From Bifidobacterium avesanii (lineage in GTDB: Bacteria > Actinomycetota > Actinomycetes > Actinomycetales > Bifidobacteriaceae): a DNA stretch of 50,571 bases. The notes below the pieces were generated by a model that saw only the letters and a list, made by a program, of their open reading frames with translations, made no database searches and was not told where the DNA came from. The first letter of the stretch is position 1. Every line of letters starts with the position of its first letter. Below are positions 1 through 9,385 of this stretch, in pieces. The stretch is from NCBI RefSeq assembly GCF_009299475.1, contig NZ_WBSN01000019.1, forward strand, positions 1 through 50,571, in the 5' to 3' direction. Position numbers and translations under genes: made by a program.

Positions 1-1
1 G

Positions 2-100
2 GCCGCCTACCTGTCCCATTACAATGGGACCCGTATCAAGAAGTCGCTGGGCTGGATGAGCCCGGTGCAATACCGCAGACACCTTGGGCTGGCGGTGTAG
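2..100 (+). CDS. IS3-family transposase, C-terminal fragment (cut by window edge)
   Basis: The first 32 codons before a TAG stop encode a tail containing SHYNGTRIKKSLGWMSPVQY, followed by RRHLGLAV. The HYN-x-R-I...SPVQYR pattern is the typical C-terminus of the rve-type integrase (DDE) domain of IS3-family OrfB transposases. The rest of the gene lies outside the window, so intactness cannot be judged. The sequence just after the stop (about 102-127, an A-rich stretch followed by a C run) probably contains the right terminal inverted repeat, but the other end is not visible. The family call rests on the motif alone. Confidence 0.75.
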   Translation, partial: AAYLSHYNGTRIKKSLGWMSPVQYRRHLGLAV

Positions 101-398
101 CCGTCCAAGAAAAAGTCCGCACCCCCGATAACAGTCACAGCGCATTGATTCCGCTCACTTTGCTGCCAAAAGCTTACGGATTGAGCGAATCCAGTGCGCC
201 GGCCATGCCACACCGCCCGTCACGCACTTACTCCGCTCAATCTGCGGACCGGTTACCGCAGAGTGAGTGAATCCAGTACGATGGCGTCACCCGGCTGTTC
301 ATCACGCGCTTGCTCCGCATTCGGCCGCGTCCCAGTCCGGCCATCTGCCGCGTTCCGGCCGCACCTCAGCGCAACTCAACACGACGATGCAGCGCGCC
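101..398. other. Gene-free stretch: IS end and a hairpin downstream of rel
   Basis: No convincing gene is seen between the transposase stop and the end of rel. It probably holds the right end of the IS near 102-127. A hairpin lies at 236-267, with arms CTCA+CTGCGG and CCGCAG+TGAG around a short loop, and no T-run on either side. Two imperfect direct copies of a GAGYGAATCCAGTRCG motif lie at about 184-199 and 263-280. Open frames crossing this stretch are shadows of rel. Confidence 0.5.
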
Positions 399-2747
399 TC
401 ACCGCATCTGGCGCAGGCGCGGCTCGGCGGACTCCTTGGTGCCGGTGAGGCGGTACACGTCGAACACGGCGTCGATCTTGCGCACGGCGGCGAGCAGCGT
501 GTTGAGGTGCTGCGGATCGGCCATCTCGAAGGTGAACTGGCTGGTGGCCACGCGGTCGCGGCCGGTGGCGATGGAGCCGGAGATGATGTTCACGCCGTGG
601 TCCGACAGCACGCGCGTCACGTCCGAGAGCAGGTGCGGGCGGTCGAGCGCCTCCACCTGGATCTTGACCATGAACGTGCCCTTGGTGTTGGTCCAGGCCA
701 CATCCACCACGCGCTCGGGGTGGTGCTTCTGCAGATCCACCATGTTCTGGCAGTCGGTGCGGTGCACGGACACGCCCTGATTGCGCGTGATGAAGCCGAT
801 GATGTGGTCGCCCGGCACCGGCGTGCAGCAGCGGGCCAGCTTGACCCACACGTCGCCCACGCCCTTGACGGAGATGCCCAGCGAGCTGGTGGTGGTCTTC
901 TTGCGCTCGACCTCCTTGAGCGGCAGGACCTCCTGCTCCACCTCGGCGTCCACCTCGTCCGCGCCGGCGTCCTTGACCAGTCGGGAGATGACGTTCTGCG
1001 TGGAGATCTGCCCGTCGCCGATCGCCGCGAACACGGCCTCCGCGTTGGGGAAGTTGAGCTCGTCGGCCACGCCCACCAGCGCCTCGGGGGTGAGCAGCGT
1101 GCTGATCGGCAGGCCGCGCTTGCGCATGGCGCGGGTCAGCTCGTCGCGGCCCTCGTCGATGGCCTCGGAGCGGCGCTCCTTGCTGAACCACTGGCGGATC
1201 TTGTTGCGGGCCTTGGGGCTCTTGACGAAGCTCAGCCAGTCGCGCGACGGGCCGGCGGTGTCCGACTTGGAGGTGAGCACTTCGACCGTGTCGCCGTTCT
1301 CCAGCTTGGTGTCGAGCGGGACGAGGCGCCCGTTGACGCGCGCGCCCATGGTGCGGTGGCCCACTTCGGTGTGCACGGCGTAGGCGAAGTCGATCGGGGT
1401 GGCGGCGGCGGGCAGGGAGATGATCTTGCCCTTCGGCGTGAACACGTACACCTCCGCCGAGCCGAGGTCCTCCTTCAGGGAGCCGAGGAACTCGTTGGAG
1501 TCCGGGGTCTCGCTCGTCCAGTCGGCGAGCTGCTGGATCCACTTGAGGTTGTCCGCCTCGGAAAGCTCCTGGTTCTCGCCGCCCTCGCGCTTGCGGTCGG
1601 CGCTGTCCGGGGAGCTCAGCGCGCGGCCGGCCTGCCCGTTCTCCTTGTACTTCCAGTGCGCGGCGATGCCGAACTCGGCGCGGCGGTGCATGTCCCACGT
1701 GCGGATCTGAATCTCCACGGGCTTGCCGCCGGGGCCCACCACCGTGGTGTGCAGGCTCTGGTACATGTTGAGCTTCGGCATGGCGATGTAGTCCTTGAAG
1801 CGCCCCGGCACCGGGCTCCACCGCGCGTGCACCGCGCCCAGCGCGGCGTAGCAGTCCTGAATCGTGTCGACGATGATGCGCACGCCGACCAGATCGTAGA
1901 TGTTCTCGAAATCGTGCCCGCGCACGATCATCTTCTGGTAGATGGAGAAGTAGTCCTTCGGGCGCCCGGTCACGTACCCCTTGATGCCCTGCTCGTCCAG
2001 ATCCTCGTTGATCTCGGCCAGAATCTGCTTCAGGTACACGTCGCGCTGGCCGGCGCGGCGGGCCACGAGCACCACGATCTCGTTGTAGATCTTCGGGTAG
2101 AGGACCTTGAAGCTCAGCTCCTCCAGCTCGGTCTTGATGGCGTTCATGCCGAGGCGGTTGGCGAGCGGCGCATACACGTCCAGCGTCTCGCGCGCCTTCT
2201 TCTGCGCATTCGAGGACTTCACGTAGCGCCACGTGCGCGCGTTGTGCACGCGGTCGGCGAGCTTGACCACGAGCACGCGCACGTCGCGGCTCATGGCCAC
2301 GACCATCTTGCGGATCGTCTCGGCCTGCGCGGAGTCGCCGTACTCCATCTTGGACAGCTTGGTCACGCCGTCCACAAGCCCGGCCACGGTGTCGCCGAAC
2401 TCGTCGCGGCACTCCTCGAGCGTGTAGTCGGTGTCCTCCACCGTGTCGTGCAGCAGGCCGGCCGCCACCACGATCGGCCCCATGCCGAGGTCCGCGAGGA
2501 TCTGCGCCACGGCGAGCGGGTGGATGATGTACGGCTCACCGGACTTGCGGCGCTGGACGGCGTGCTGCCTGACCGCGCGGGCGTAGGCGCGCCTGAGGAT
2601 GGACAGGTCCTTGCCGGGATGGTGGGACTCGCACACCTGCCAGATGGGCAGCAACGGGTTGAGCGGGTCGGCGCTGATCTCGCAGCCCAATGTGCGGGCG
2701 GAGAAATCCTCGGTCGCCATGTCATCGTCCGTCGTCTTGCCAGACAT
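399..2747 (-). CDS. rel: Bifunctional (p)ppGpp synthetase/hydrolase Rel
   Basis: This is the long RelA/SpoT homologue that makes and degrades the alarmone (p)ppGpp from GTP/GDP and ATP, driving the stringent response in the cytoplasm. The 782-residue length is normal for the family. The N-terminal HD hydrolase domain has H76 and the HDTVED signature at 100-105. The synthetase domain follows, with the RFKD motif at 316-319 (the RxKD form typical of bifunctional Rel rather than RelA). A TGS domain (around 420-480) and a C-terminal ACT domain complete the order. The ATG is preceded by GGGAGGAG. It is transcribed away from dut with an 87-base gap. A second, small alarmone synthetase is encoded at 45686-46420. 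Confidence 0.96.
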   Translation of the reverse strand: MSGKTTDDDMATEDFSARTLGCEISADPLNPLLPIWQVCESHHPGKDLSILRRAYARAVRQHAVQRRKSGEPYIIHPLAVAQILADLGMGPIVVAAGLLHDTVEDTDYTLEECRDEFGDTVAGLVDGVTKLSKMEYGDSAQAETIRKMVVAMSRDVRVLVVKLADRVHNARTWRYVKSSNAQKKARETLDVYAPLANRLGMNAIKTELEELSFKVLYPKIYNEIVVLVARRAGQRDVYLKQILAEINEDLDEQGIKGYVTGRPKDYFSIYQKMIVRGHDFENIYDLVGVRIIVDTIQDCYAALGAVHARWSPVPGRFKDYIAMPKLNMYQSLHTTVVGPGGKPVEIQIRTWDMHRRAEFGIAAHWKYKENGQAGRALSSPDSADRKREGGENQELSEADNLKWIQQLADWTSETPDSNEFLGSLKEDLGSAEVYVFTPKGKIISLPAAATPIDFAYAVHTEVGHRTMGARVNGRLVPLDTKLENGDTVEVLTSKSDTAGPSRDWLSFVKSPKARNKIRQWFSKERRSEAIDEGRDELTRAMRKRGLPISTLLTPEALVGVADELNFPNAEAVFAAIGDGQISTQNVISRLVKDAGADEVDAEVEQEVLPLKEVERKKTTTSSLGISVKGVGDVWVKLARCCTPVPGDHIIGFITRNQGVSVHRTDCQNMVDLQKHHPERVVDVAWTNTKGTFMVKIQVEALDRPHLLSDVTRVLSDHGVNIISGSIATGRDRVATSQFTFEMADPQHLNTLLAAVRKIDAVFDVYRLTGTKESAEPRLRQMR

Positions 2748-2834
2748 CGCTCGCTCCTCCCTCGCTCGTGGGTCCTACTATCCTAACGCCTCGCCGGCGC
2801 CGGTCATGCCGCTGTTCCGCGCGGCCCGGCTCCG

Positions 2835-3311
2835 TCAGGAGGCGACTCCGGTCGATCCGAATCCGCGTTCGGCGCGGTCCGAGCCGGGCAGTTCGTCAGC
2901 TTCGACGAACCGGGCCTCCACGTAGCGCTGGATGACCATCTGGGCGATGCGGTCGCCCTTGTGGAAGACGGCCGTGCGCTCCGGGTCCAGATTGATGAGC
3001 GGCACCTTGACCTCGCCGCGGTAGCCGGCGTCGATGGTCCCCGGCGCGTTGAGCACGGTGACGCCCTGCTTGGCGGCGAGTCCGCTGCGCGGGTGGACCA
3101 GCGCCACGTAGCCGGCGGGCAACGCGATGGCGAGCCCGGTGGGCACGAGGGCACGCTGGAAGGGCTTCAGCTCGAAGTCCTCGGCGGTTTTGAGGTCGGC
3201 GCCCGCATCCCCGGCGTGCGCGTAGTGCAGGTCCGGCGTCACGTCGTCGCGCAGCGCCTTGACCAGCACCTCGGTGTTTTCCGGTTCGTTGTAGGTCTCG
3301 TCGAAGGACAT
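2835..3311 (-). CDS. dut: dUTP diphosphatase (dUTPase)
   Basis: Hydrolyses dUTP to dUMP and pyrophosphate, keeping uracil out of DNA and supplying dUMP for thymidylate synthesis. All five motifs of trimeric dUTPases are visible in the 158-residue protein: AGDAGADL (33-40), PRSGLA (74-79), [11 protein letters not shown] (91-101), with its catalytic Asp, GDRIAQ (119-124), and the C-terminal glycine-rich RGFGSTG (149-155). The start codon is one base after the stop of the DUF4193 gene, so the two are almost certainly co-transcribed and possibly translationally coupled. Confidence 0.96.
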   Translation of the reverse strand: MSFDETYNEPENTEVLVKALRDDVTPDLHYAHAGDAGADLKTAEDFELKPFQRALVPTGLAIALPAGYVALVHPRSGLAAKQGVTVLNAPGTIDAGYRGEVKVPLINLDPERTAVFHKGDRIAQMVIQRYVEARFVEADELPGSDRAERGFGSTGVAS

Positions 3312-3312
3312 G

Positions 3313-3606
3313 TCAGGCAGCGCACTCCTCGCACACGGGCTGGCCGTCGGGCGTGGTGTACGCCAGCTGGCTGCGGTGCTTGACGAGGTAGCACTCCGAG
3401 CAGATGAACTCGTCGCCCTGCATCGGGATGACGGTCACGGACGCGTCCTCGTTGCTCAGATCCGCGCCGGGCAGCTCGTAGTCCTCGGCGATGGCGTTCT
3501 CGTCGTCGTCGATGTCGCTCGACGAGTTCTGCGCGGACTTCCCCAGCGCCTGCAGCGACTCCTCGTCCTCGTCCTTGTTACGCGGCGAATCGTAATCCTG
3601 AGCCAT
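3313..3606 (-). CDS. DUF4193 family small zinc-ribbon protein
   Basis: A 97-residue acidic protein beginning [16 protein letters not shown] and ending in a CxxC...CxxC pair (ICSEC and VCEEC), which suggests a bound zinc ion. This is the pattern of the actinobacterial DUF4193 family, whose function is unknown. The start is supported by an AGGAGGAAGG ribosome binding site. It is the first gene of a two-gene unit with dut and is divergent from sepH. Conserved placement near dut and sepH in actinobacteria suggests a housekeeping role, but I cannot name one. Confidence 0.85.
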   Translation of the reverse strand: MAQDYDSPRNKDEDEESLQALGKSAQNSSSDIDDDENAIAEDYELPGADLSNEDASVTVIPMQGDEFICSECYLVKHRSQLAYTTPDGQPVCEECAA

Positions 3607-3786
3607 CGTATTCCTTCCTCCTGTAGTAACGGATACGGCTTGCACTGCGCCATAGGATACACGATCGCGCACCATTCCGCGTGTCAACTCGCTTACGGGC
3701 GGAACGATGGGCGAAAATGCTCGTAAAATGGGGCAGCGTGCGGCACAATGGAGACACGGAACGATTTTGAAGGATAGGTGCGCGAT

Positions 3787-5133
3787 ATGCCTGACGATCA
3801 GCTGAGGGAAGCCCGCTTCGACCATGTCAACGAGCAGGGCGATCTGGTGTTCGAGGCGCTGAACAGGCATTTCACCGTTCGCGTGACCGACGCGCTGGAG
3901 CGCGGCATTCTGGAGGCCAAGCAGGTCAAGGCCGAGCTTGAGGGCACCCCGCAGCCGCAGGCGGCCGCCGCGCTGCCGATCTCGCAGATCCAGTCGCTCA
4001 TCCGCGCCGGATCCTCCACCGCGCAGGTGGCGCAGCAGTTCAACGTGTCGGAGGCGCTGGTCCGCCGGTTCGCGGCCCCCGTGGAGACGGAGAAGAAGTA
4101 CGCGATCGACCAGTTCCTGTCCATGGGCGCGGGGAAGGCCTCGCGCAACCAGCAGTCGAACGCCGACCTCATCGCCGAGGCGCTGGAGACCGCGCGCATC
4201 GACATGGATTCGCTCAATTGGAAGGCCACCCGGCGCGGGCACGAGCCGTGGCGCATCGAGGCCACGTTCGAGTCCGCGAGCCGCACCCTCAGGGCCGACT
4301 GGTCGTGGAACATGCGCGACAACACCGTGGTCTCGCTCAACAGCATCGCCAAGCGCCTGCTCGGCGAGACGGCGGCCCCCGCGCCCGGGGTGCTGGACGA
4401 CCGGCCCGCCGCGCGGGGCACGTCCATGGACGGCCGTCCGGTGGCGTTCTGGACGGACGCGGCCGCGGCGACCGTTGCGCCGGAGCCGACGGGGGCGACG
4501 CAGGCAGCGGAACCGACGGGAACGGAGAAAACTGCGGGGGCCCGGAACGTTGCGGACGCTCCCGCGGATGACGGTGGCGCCGCCCAGGCCGCTTCGGGCG
4601 CCGGCGACGGTGCGGGCGCAAGTGCCGCCGCGGAGCGGGCGGCCGATTCGACTTCTTCGGCCGCATCGGCCGTGAATGAGTCCGGCCATGACGCTTCAAA
4701 CGACGCCGGTTCCCCCGAGACCGCCGGCTCCTCGGATCACGCCGAAGCGGCTCAAGACGGCGCGGCCGGAACGTCCGGCGCAGCCGCCGGCACGCGCAGC
4801 ACGCACGGCGCGTCTTCCGCCGACGAATCCCGCACGCGCGCCGGCAATCCGATGACCGCGTGGCTCTACGGCGGCAAGCGCCATGAAAGCTCCCACGGCA
4901 CCGCGCAATCCACCGCGGCTTCGGCATCCGCCAGGCAGTCCGGTCAATCCGGCCAGCCTGGTCAACCCGGCCAGTCCGCGCCGCAGAACCCCGCGCAGTC
5001 CCCCGCCAAGCCGGATGCGCAGGCACAGGTGCGGCAGCAGGAGCCGTCCGCCGCCCAGCCCGCGGCCCCGGCGAAGCGCAAATCCACGCGTTCCGCGGTC
5101 CCCAGCTGGGACGAAATCCTCTTCGGCGAGTGA
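3787..5133 (+). CDS. sepH: Septation protein SepH (DUF3071 family)
   Basis: SepH is an actinobacterial cell-division protein that binds FtsZ and promotes its assembly. The N-terminal half (about 1-200) carries the conserved DUF3071 region, including a helix-turn-helix-like segment around SSTAQVAQQFNVSEALVRRF and the WRIEATFES...RADWSWNM block. The second half (about 210-430) is a low-complexity, Ala/Ser/Gly/Gln-rich, presumably disordered tail, ending in the conserved short motif VPSWDEILFG. I chose the ATG at 3787. An in-frame GTG at 3778 is possible but would place the AAGGA motif only four bases upstream. The gene is divergent from the DUF4193-dut pair. Confidence 0.88.
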   Translation: MPDDQLREARFDHVNEQGDLVFEALNRHFTVRVTDALERGILEAKQVKAELEGTPQPQAAAALPISQIQSLIRAGSSTAQVAQQFNVSEALVRRFAAPVETEKKYAIDQFLSMGAGKASRNQQSNADLIAEALETARIDMDSLNWKATRRGHEPWRIEATFESASRTLRADWSWNMRDNTVVSLNSIAKRLLGETAAPAPGVLDDRPAARGTSMDGRPVAFWTDAAAATVAPEPTGATQAAEPTGTEKTAGARNVADAPADDGGAAQAASGAGDGAGASAAAERAADSTSSAASAVNESGHDASNDAGSPETAGSSDHAEAAQDGAAGTSGAAAGTRSTHGASSADESRTRAGNPMTAWLYGGKRHESSHGTAQSTAASASARQSGQSGQPGQPGQSAPQNPAQSPAKPDAQAQVRQQEPSAAQPAAPAKRKSTRSAVPSWDEILFGE

Positions 5134-5139
5134 CCCCGC

Positions 5140-5279
5140 CGATTTCTGACCTAACGCGCCCGTAAGAGACGGGTTCCTCCCTTGCGCGCCGCTGCGCTTT
5201 TCCGCGGAATTCCGCCATTGCGCAGCATGCCCGCAACGGGGAAAATCCACGCTTTGCGGGCGCGTTAGGTCAGAAATCG
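5140..5279. repeat. 23-bp perfect inverted repeat flanking a 94-base centre
   Basis: The arm CGATTTCTGACCTAACGCGC plus CCG at 5140-5162 is repeated in reverse complement at 5257-5279. It lies between the convergent ends of sepH and the phosphodiesterase gene and fills nearly the whole gap. The centre has a further weak pairing (CTGCGC with GCGCAG). No T-run follows either arm as in a simple terminator, and no clear target duplication is visible. It could be a miniature mobile element or a long bidirectional terminator. Confidence 0.75.
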
Positions 5280-5289
5280 CGTCGGGCCC

Positions 5290-6588
5290 TCAGATCAGGT
5301 CGATGAGGAACGGAATGTCCATCTCCATGAGGGTCTGCGAGCCGTGCACGCTCGGCAGGTGCGTGGCCTTCTCGGTCTGAATGCGCGAATCCACGATGGT
5401 GACCGCGCCGGCCGCCTGCACGAGCACGTCGCCGATCATCGGGCGGACGCGCTCGTCCACCGGCCCGTACACGCCGTCGCGCACGGCGTCGTCGCACAGC
5501 CGCACCAGCGCCCTGCCGCCCAGCCGGTTGCGCCAACGGTCGGCGATGTCTCGCGGGTCCACCACTCCGTCGGCGGCGTACAGCATGAGCGAGCGCGGCT
5601 CCCCGCCCACCATGGCCACATCCTTGGCGAGCTCCGGTTCTGCGGCGATGTCGATCCGCTCGTCCGGGTCCACGCTCACCATGCCGTGGTCGGCCACGAT
5701 CACGATCAGCGTGCCCTTCGGCGCGCTGCGGTGCAGCAGGGCGAGCTGCGCGTCGATGCGCTCGAATGTGCCGATCCATCGGTCGGAATCCCAACCGTAG
5801 TTGTGCCCCACCTTGTCCGCGTCGCGCACGTACAGATAGGTGAGCCCCGGCGTGCGGGCGGCCTCGGCGGCGGCGAAGACCCGGTCGTTCGGACGCTCGT
5901 TGCCGATGTAGCGGGCGCCGCGGAACGCCGCGACGGTCAGGGGCGAGTCGGCGAACTTGGGCAGGCCGGAGCTGGTGATGCGCACGCCGCGGTCGGCGAG
6001 CGTCTCGAAGATCGTGGGCTGGCGCTGCAGCTCCAGCGGCGGGATGGCGTTCTTGAAGGCGATGAGCTGGGCGAGCTCGCCGGTTTGCGTGTTGCGCTGC
6101 GTGTAGCCGGTCATGCCCGTGAGCCCGGGGCAGGTGCCGGTGCCGAACGTGGCCATGGCCGCGACGGTGGTGCTCGGCGCGCAGGTGGAGACGGGCCGCC
6201 GGTTGATCGGCTCGTTCATGAGCGAGCGCAGGTAGGGGGCGTGGCCGAGCCGCATGCCAAGGTTCCAGAAGCCGAGGCCGTCCACGAGTACGACGATCGC
6301 GGAGGACGCGTCCGGCAGTCCGAGTTCGCGCTGGAGCCGCTTCGGGTCGGCGTGCACGGCGGTGGGCACCGGCTGTCCGATCGCGGCGGTGAGCGCGGGC
6401 AGCACGGCGGACAGGTGACGGGCGTAGCCGCGGGGCGCGTGCGGCCCCTCCCCCGCATCCGACTCCGCCGACGTTGCCGACGCTGCCGATTGCATTGACG
6501 TTGCGGGCGCTTGGTCCCCGTACTGCGCGGTCGCGGTGATGCGCAGCAGCTCCTCCATATCCGGCACTTCGATTCCCATGCGTCCCAT
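5290..6588 (-). CDS. Alkaline-phosphatase-fold protein (type I phosphodiesterase/nucleotide pyrophosphatase family)
   Basis: A 432-residue protein with features of the metal-dependent alkaline phosphatase superfamily. The core opens with IVVLVDGLGFWNLG, which supplies the first metal-binding Asp. This is followed by the STCAPSTTVAAMATFGTG segment, carrying the likely nucleophile Ser/Thr, then KVGHNYGWDSDRW and the late VADHGMV (Asp-His metal ligands). The family hydrolyses phosphodiester or pyrophosphate bonds, but the substrate here cannot be told. No signal peptide is evident. It belongs with the actinobacterial sepH/parC neighbourhood. No strong ribosome binding site precedes the ATG at 6588, and an in-frame ATG at 6579 is an alternative. 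Confidence 0.85.
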   Translation of the reverse strand: MGRMGIEVPDMEELLRITATAQYGDQAPATSMQSAASATSAESDAGEGPHAPRGYARHLSAVLPALTAAIGQPVPTAVHADPKRLQRELGLPDASSAIVVLVDGLGFWNLGMRLGHAPYLRSLMNEPINRRPVSTCAPSTTVAAMATFGTGTCPGLTGMTGYTQRNTQTGELAQLIAFKNAIPPLELQRQPTIFETLADRGVRITSSGLPKFADSPLTVAAFRGARYIGNERPNDRVFAAAEAARTPGLTYLYVRDADKVGHNYGWDSDRWIGTFERIDAQLALLHRSAPKGTLIVIVADHGMVSVDPDERIDIAAEPELAKDVAMVGGEPRSLMLYAADGVVDPRDIADRWRNRLGGRALVRLCDDAVRDGVYGPVDERVRPMIGDVLVQAAGAVTIVDSRIQTEKATHLPSVHGSQTLMEMDIPFLIDLI

Positions 6589-6657
6589 TGAAGCACTGGG
6601 CGTGCCGTTTTGCGCCCTGCGCAGGCCTCCGCCGCCCCACTTGGCCGCACGACACGA

Positions 6658-6663
6658 TAAAAT
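6658..6663 (+). promoter_or_regulatory. Candidate -10 element for parC
   Basis: TAAAAT lies 33 bases before the parC ATG in the divergent gap. A TTGGCC is present upstream but too close (11 bases) to be a normal -35 box. The parC ribosome binding site is AAAGGGAG, about 8 bases before the ATG. Confidence 0.4.
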
Positions 6664-6696
6664 GGACCGGTTTGGAACGCAAAGGGAGTCGCACGC

Positions 6697-9354
6697 ATGG
6701 CATCACACCGCAAGCCGGCCGCGCCGGGCTATGATCCGCGCACGGTCAAGGAGCATATCGTCGAAACGCCGTTGAACGAGGAGATGAGCAAGTCATTCCT
6801 CGAATACGCGTATTCGGTGATCTACGCGCGCGCCCTGCCCGACGCCCGCGACGGCCTGAAGCCCGTGCAGCGGCGCATCGTCTACCAGATGGGCCAGATG
6901 AACCTGACGCCCGACCGCCCGTACATGAAGTCCGCCCGCGTGGTGGGCGAGGTCATGGGCAAGCTGCACCCGCACGGCGACTCCGCGATCTACGAGGCCA
7001 TGGTGCGCCTCGCCCAGCCGTTCGCCATGCGTCTGCCGCTCGTGGACGGCCACGGCAACTTCGGCTCGCTCGACGACGGACCGGCGGCCTCCCGATACAC
7101 CGAGGCCCGTCTCGCCCCGGCCGCGCTCGGCATGAACGCGGACATCGATCAGGACACCGTCGACTTCACGCCGAACTACGACAACAAGCTCAAGGAGCCG
7201 ACCGTCCTGCCGAGCGCCATCCCGAACCTGCTCGTCAACGGCGGCTCGGGCATCGCCGTGGGCATGGCCACCAACATGCCCACGCACAATCTGGGCGAGG
7301 TGGTGGCCGCCGCCAAGCATCTCATGGCGCATCCGGGCGCCACGCTCGAGGAACTCATGCGGTTCGTGCCCGGCCCGGACCTGCCCACCGGCGGCATCAT
7401 CATCGGCCGCGACGGCATCCGCGAGGCGTACGAGTCCGGCCGCGGCATGTTCACCACCCGGTCGGCCACGCACATCGAGAACGTGACCGCGCGCAAGAAG
7501 GCGATCGTGGTCACCGAGCTGCCGTTCATGGTGGGCCCCGAGCGCGTGCTCGAGCGCATCTCCGACGGCATCAAGAACCGCAAGCTGGAGGGCATCTCCG
7601 GCGCGATCGACCTGACGGACCGGCACAACGGCACGCGTCTGGTGATCGAGATCAAGACCGGCTTCGACCCGAACGCCGTGCTCGCGCAGCTGTTCCGCCA
7701 CACGCCGCTGCAGGACAACTTCTCCATCAACAACGTGGCGCTCGTGGACGGGCGACCGCACACCATGGGCCTGAAGGAGCTGCTCAGGGTGTGGATCGAC
7801 CACCGCCGCGTGGTGGTGCGCCGCCGCAGCGAATTCCGCCGCAGGAAGGCGTTGGAGCGCCTGCACCTGGTGGAGGGCCTGCTGCTCGCCATGGTGGACA
7901 TCGACGAGGTGATTCAGGTGATCCGCACCTCGGACGACGCGGACAAGGCCAAGACCCGGTTGATGGCCGTGTTCGACCTCGACGAGATCCAGGCGCAGTA
8001 CATCCTCGACCTGCGGCTGCGCAGGCTCACGCGCATGAGCCGCATCGAGCTGGAGGCCGAGCGCGACGACTTGAAGCGCCAGATCGACGAGCTGGCGCGC
8101 ATTCTGGCCTCCGCCGAGGAGCTGGACCGCGTGGTGGTCGCGGAAATGGACAAGGCCGTGGAGACGTGGGGCACGCCGCGGCGCACGGTGATCCTCGACG
8201 AGGACGCCGACGGCACGCTGCGCCCGGTGCAGGCGCACGGCGAATCCGGGGTGTCCGCGTCCGCGCTGGACGCCGCGAGGACGGTCAGCTCGGTGTCCGA
8301 CGCCGCCGACGCCGCCGCCGCGGCGGCGGCCGCGAAGAAGGCCGGCGAGGAGGAGGCCGCGTCCGCGCTCCTGCAGATGGCCGACGAGCCGTGCACGGTG
8401 ATGATGACGGCGACCGGCCTGATCGCGCGCGCGGGCGCCGGCGCGATGGACGTGTGGCGCTCGCGCCAGGCGTCCGGCAAGCGCGCCGCCGAGGACGTGA
8501 TCACGTCGATCTTCGCCACGACCACGCGCGCGTCCTATGCGCTGATCACCTCCGCGGGCCGTCTGGTGCTCGCGCACGTGGCCGATCTGCCGTCCCTGCC
8601 CGCGTCCGACGCGCTGTCCGTGGCGGGCGGCGTGAAGGCCGACGAGCTGGTGACGACGACGGAGAACACCGACCCGGTGCGCGGCGAGCACGTGATCGCG
8701 GCCGTGTCCATGGCGGAGGGCGAGGCCCCGCTGGCGATCGGCACGCGGATGGGCGTGGTGAAGCGCTGGAACCGCGAGGCGCCCACGACCATGGATTCGT
8801 GGCCGGTCATCGACCTGAAGGACGGCGACGAGGCGCTGTTCGCGGCCCCCGCGTCCGACGCGGACCGTCTGGTGTTCATCTCATCCGACGCGTCGCTGCT
8901 CACGTTCGAGGCGTCCAACGTGCGCCCGCAGGGCCGCACGGCCGGAGGCATGGCCGGCATCCGTCTGGCCGAGGGCGCGCGCGTGGTGTCGTTCAACGTG
9001 GTCCCGGCCGGCAAGGTCGGCTGGACGTACGAGGAGGGCGACAACGGCATGAGCTCGGCCTCCGGAGCCGTGGTGCTCACCGTGGCCGGCGACGAGGACG
9101 CGCTGCCCGGCACCGAGAACGGTTCCGCGAAGGTGACGCCGCTGGAGATGTACCCGACCAAGGGCCGCGCGACGGGCGGCGTGCGCTCGCAGCGCTTCCT
9201 CAAGGGCCAGAACACGCTCATCGCCGCGCGGGTGGGCGCCTACCCGCTGCACGCCTCCACCGCGGCCGGCAAGCCGGTGGAGCTGCCGAAGCCGGACATG
9301 CGCCGCGACGGTTCGGGCGTGGATCTCGCCGCGCCGATCGCCTACGTGGCGTGA
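6697..9354 (+). CDS. parC: DNA topoisomerase IV subunit A (type IIA topoisomerase A subunit)
   Basis: The breakage-reunion subunit that cuts and rejoins both DNA strands to decatenate chromosomes, acting with the B subunit encoded at 19474-21804. At 885 residues it has the GyrA/ParC N-terminal fold: [15 protein letters not shown] near 48-61, [15 protein letters not shown] near 88-102, and the active-site Tyr at 134 in [10 protein letters not shown]96 and E100, at the quinolone-determining positions, are the susceptible residue types. A C-terminal beta-pinwheel region follows a long Ala-rich insert at about 530-550. I call it ParC rather than GyrA from the genomic context: parC, parE and the primary sigma gene lie near each other in actinobacteria, while gyrA usually sits beside gyrB at the origin. 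Confidence 0.88.
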   Translation: MASHRKPAAPGYDPRTVKEHIVETPLNEEMSKSFLEYAYSVIYARALPDARDGLKPVQRRIVYQMGQMNLTPDRPYMKSARVVGEVMGKLHPHGDSAIYEAMVRLAQPFAMRLPLVDGHGNFGSLDDGPAASRYTEARLAPAALGMNADIDQDTVDFTPNYDNKLKEPTVLPSAIPNLLVNGGSGIAVGMATNMPTHNLGEVVAAAKHLMAHPGATLEELMRFVPGPDLPTGGIIIGRDGIREAYESGRGMFTTRSATHIENVTARKKAIVVTELPFMVGPERVLERISDGIKNRKLEGISGAIDLTDRHNGTRLVIEIKTGFDPNAVLAQLFRHTPLQDNFSINNVALVDGRPHTMGLKELLRVWIDHRRVVVRRRSEFRRRKALERLHLVEGLLLAMVDIDEVIQVIRTSDDADKAKTRLMAVFDLDEIQAQYILDLRLRRLTRMSRIELEAERDDLKRQIDELARILASAEELDRVVVAEMDKAVETWGTPRRTVILDEDADGTLRPVQAHGESGVSASALDAARTVSSVSDAADAAAAAAAAKKAGEEEAASALLQMADEPCTVMMTATGLIARAGAGAMDVWRSRQASGKRAAEDVITSIFATTTRASYALITSAGRLVLAHVADLPSLPASDALSVAGGVKADELVTTTENTDPVRGEHVIAAVSMAEGEAPLAIGTRMGVVKRWNREAPTTMDSWPVIDLKDGDEALFAAPASDADRLVFISSDASLLTFEASNVRPQGRTAGGMAGIRLAEGARVVSFNVVPAGKVGWTYEEGDNGMSSASGAVVLTVAGDEDALPGTENGSAKVTPLEMYPTKGRATGGVRSQRFLKGQNTLIAARVGAYPLHASTAAGKPVELPKPDMRRDGSGVDLAAPIAYVA

Positions 9355-9385
9355 CGCGACGCCTCCTCCGGCTATGCGCGCTTTC

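Noticed and set aside
267..2786. Large plus-strand frame opposite rel
   Set aside because: It is a shadow of rel in high-GC sequence; it has no family motif and is rich in Arg, Ala, His and Val.
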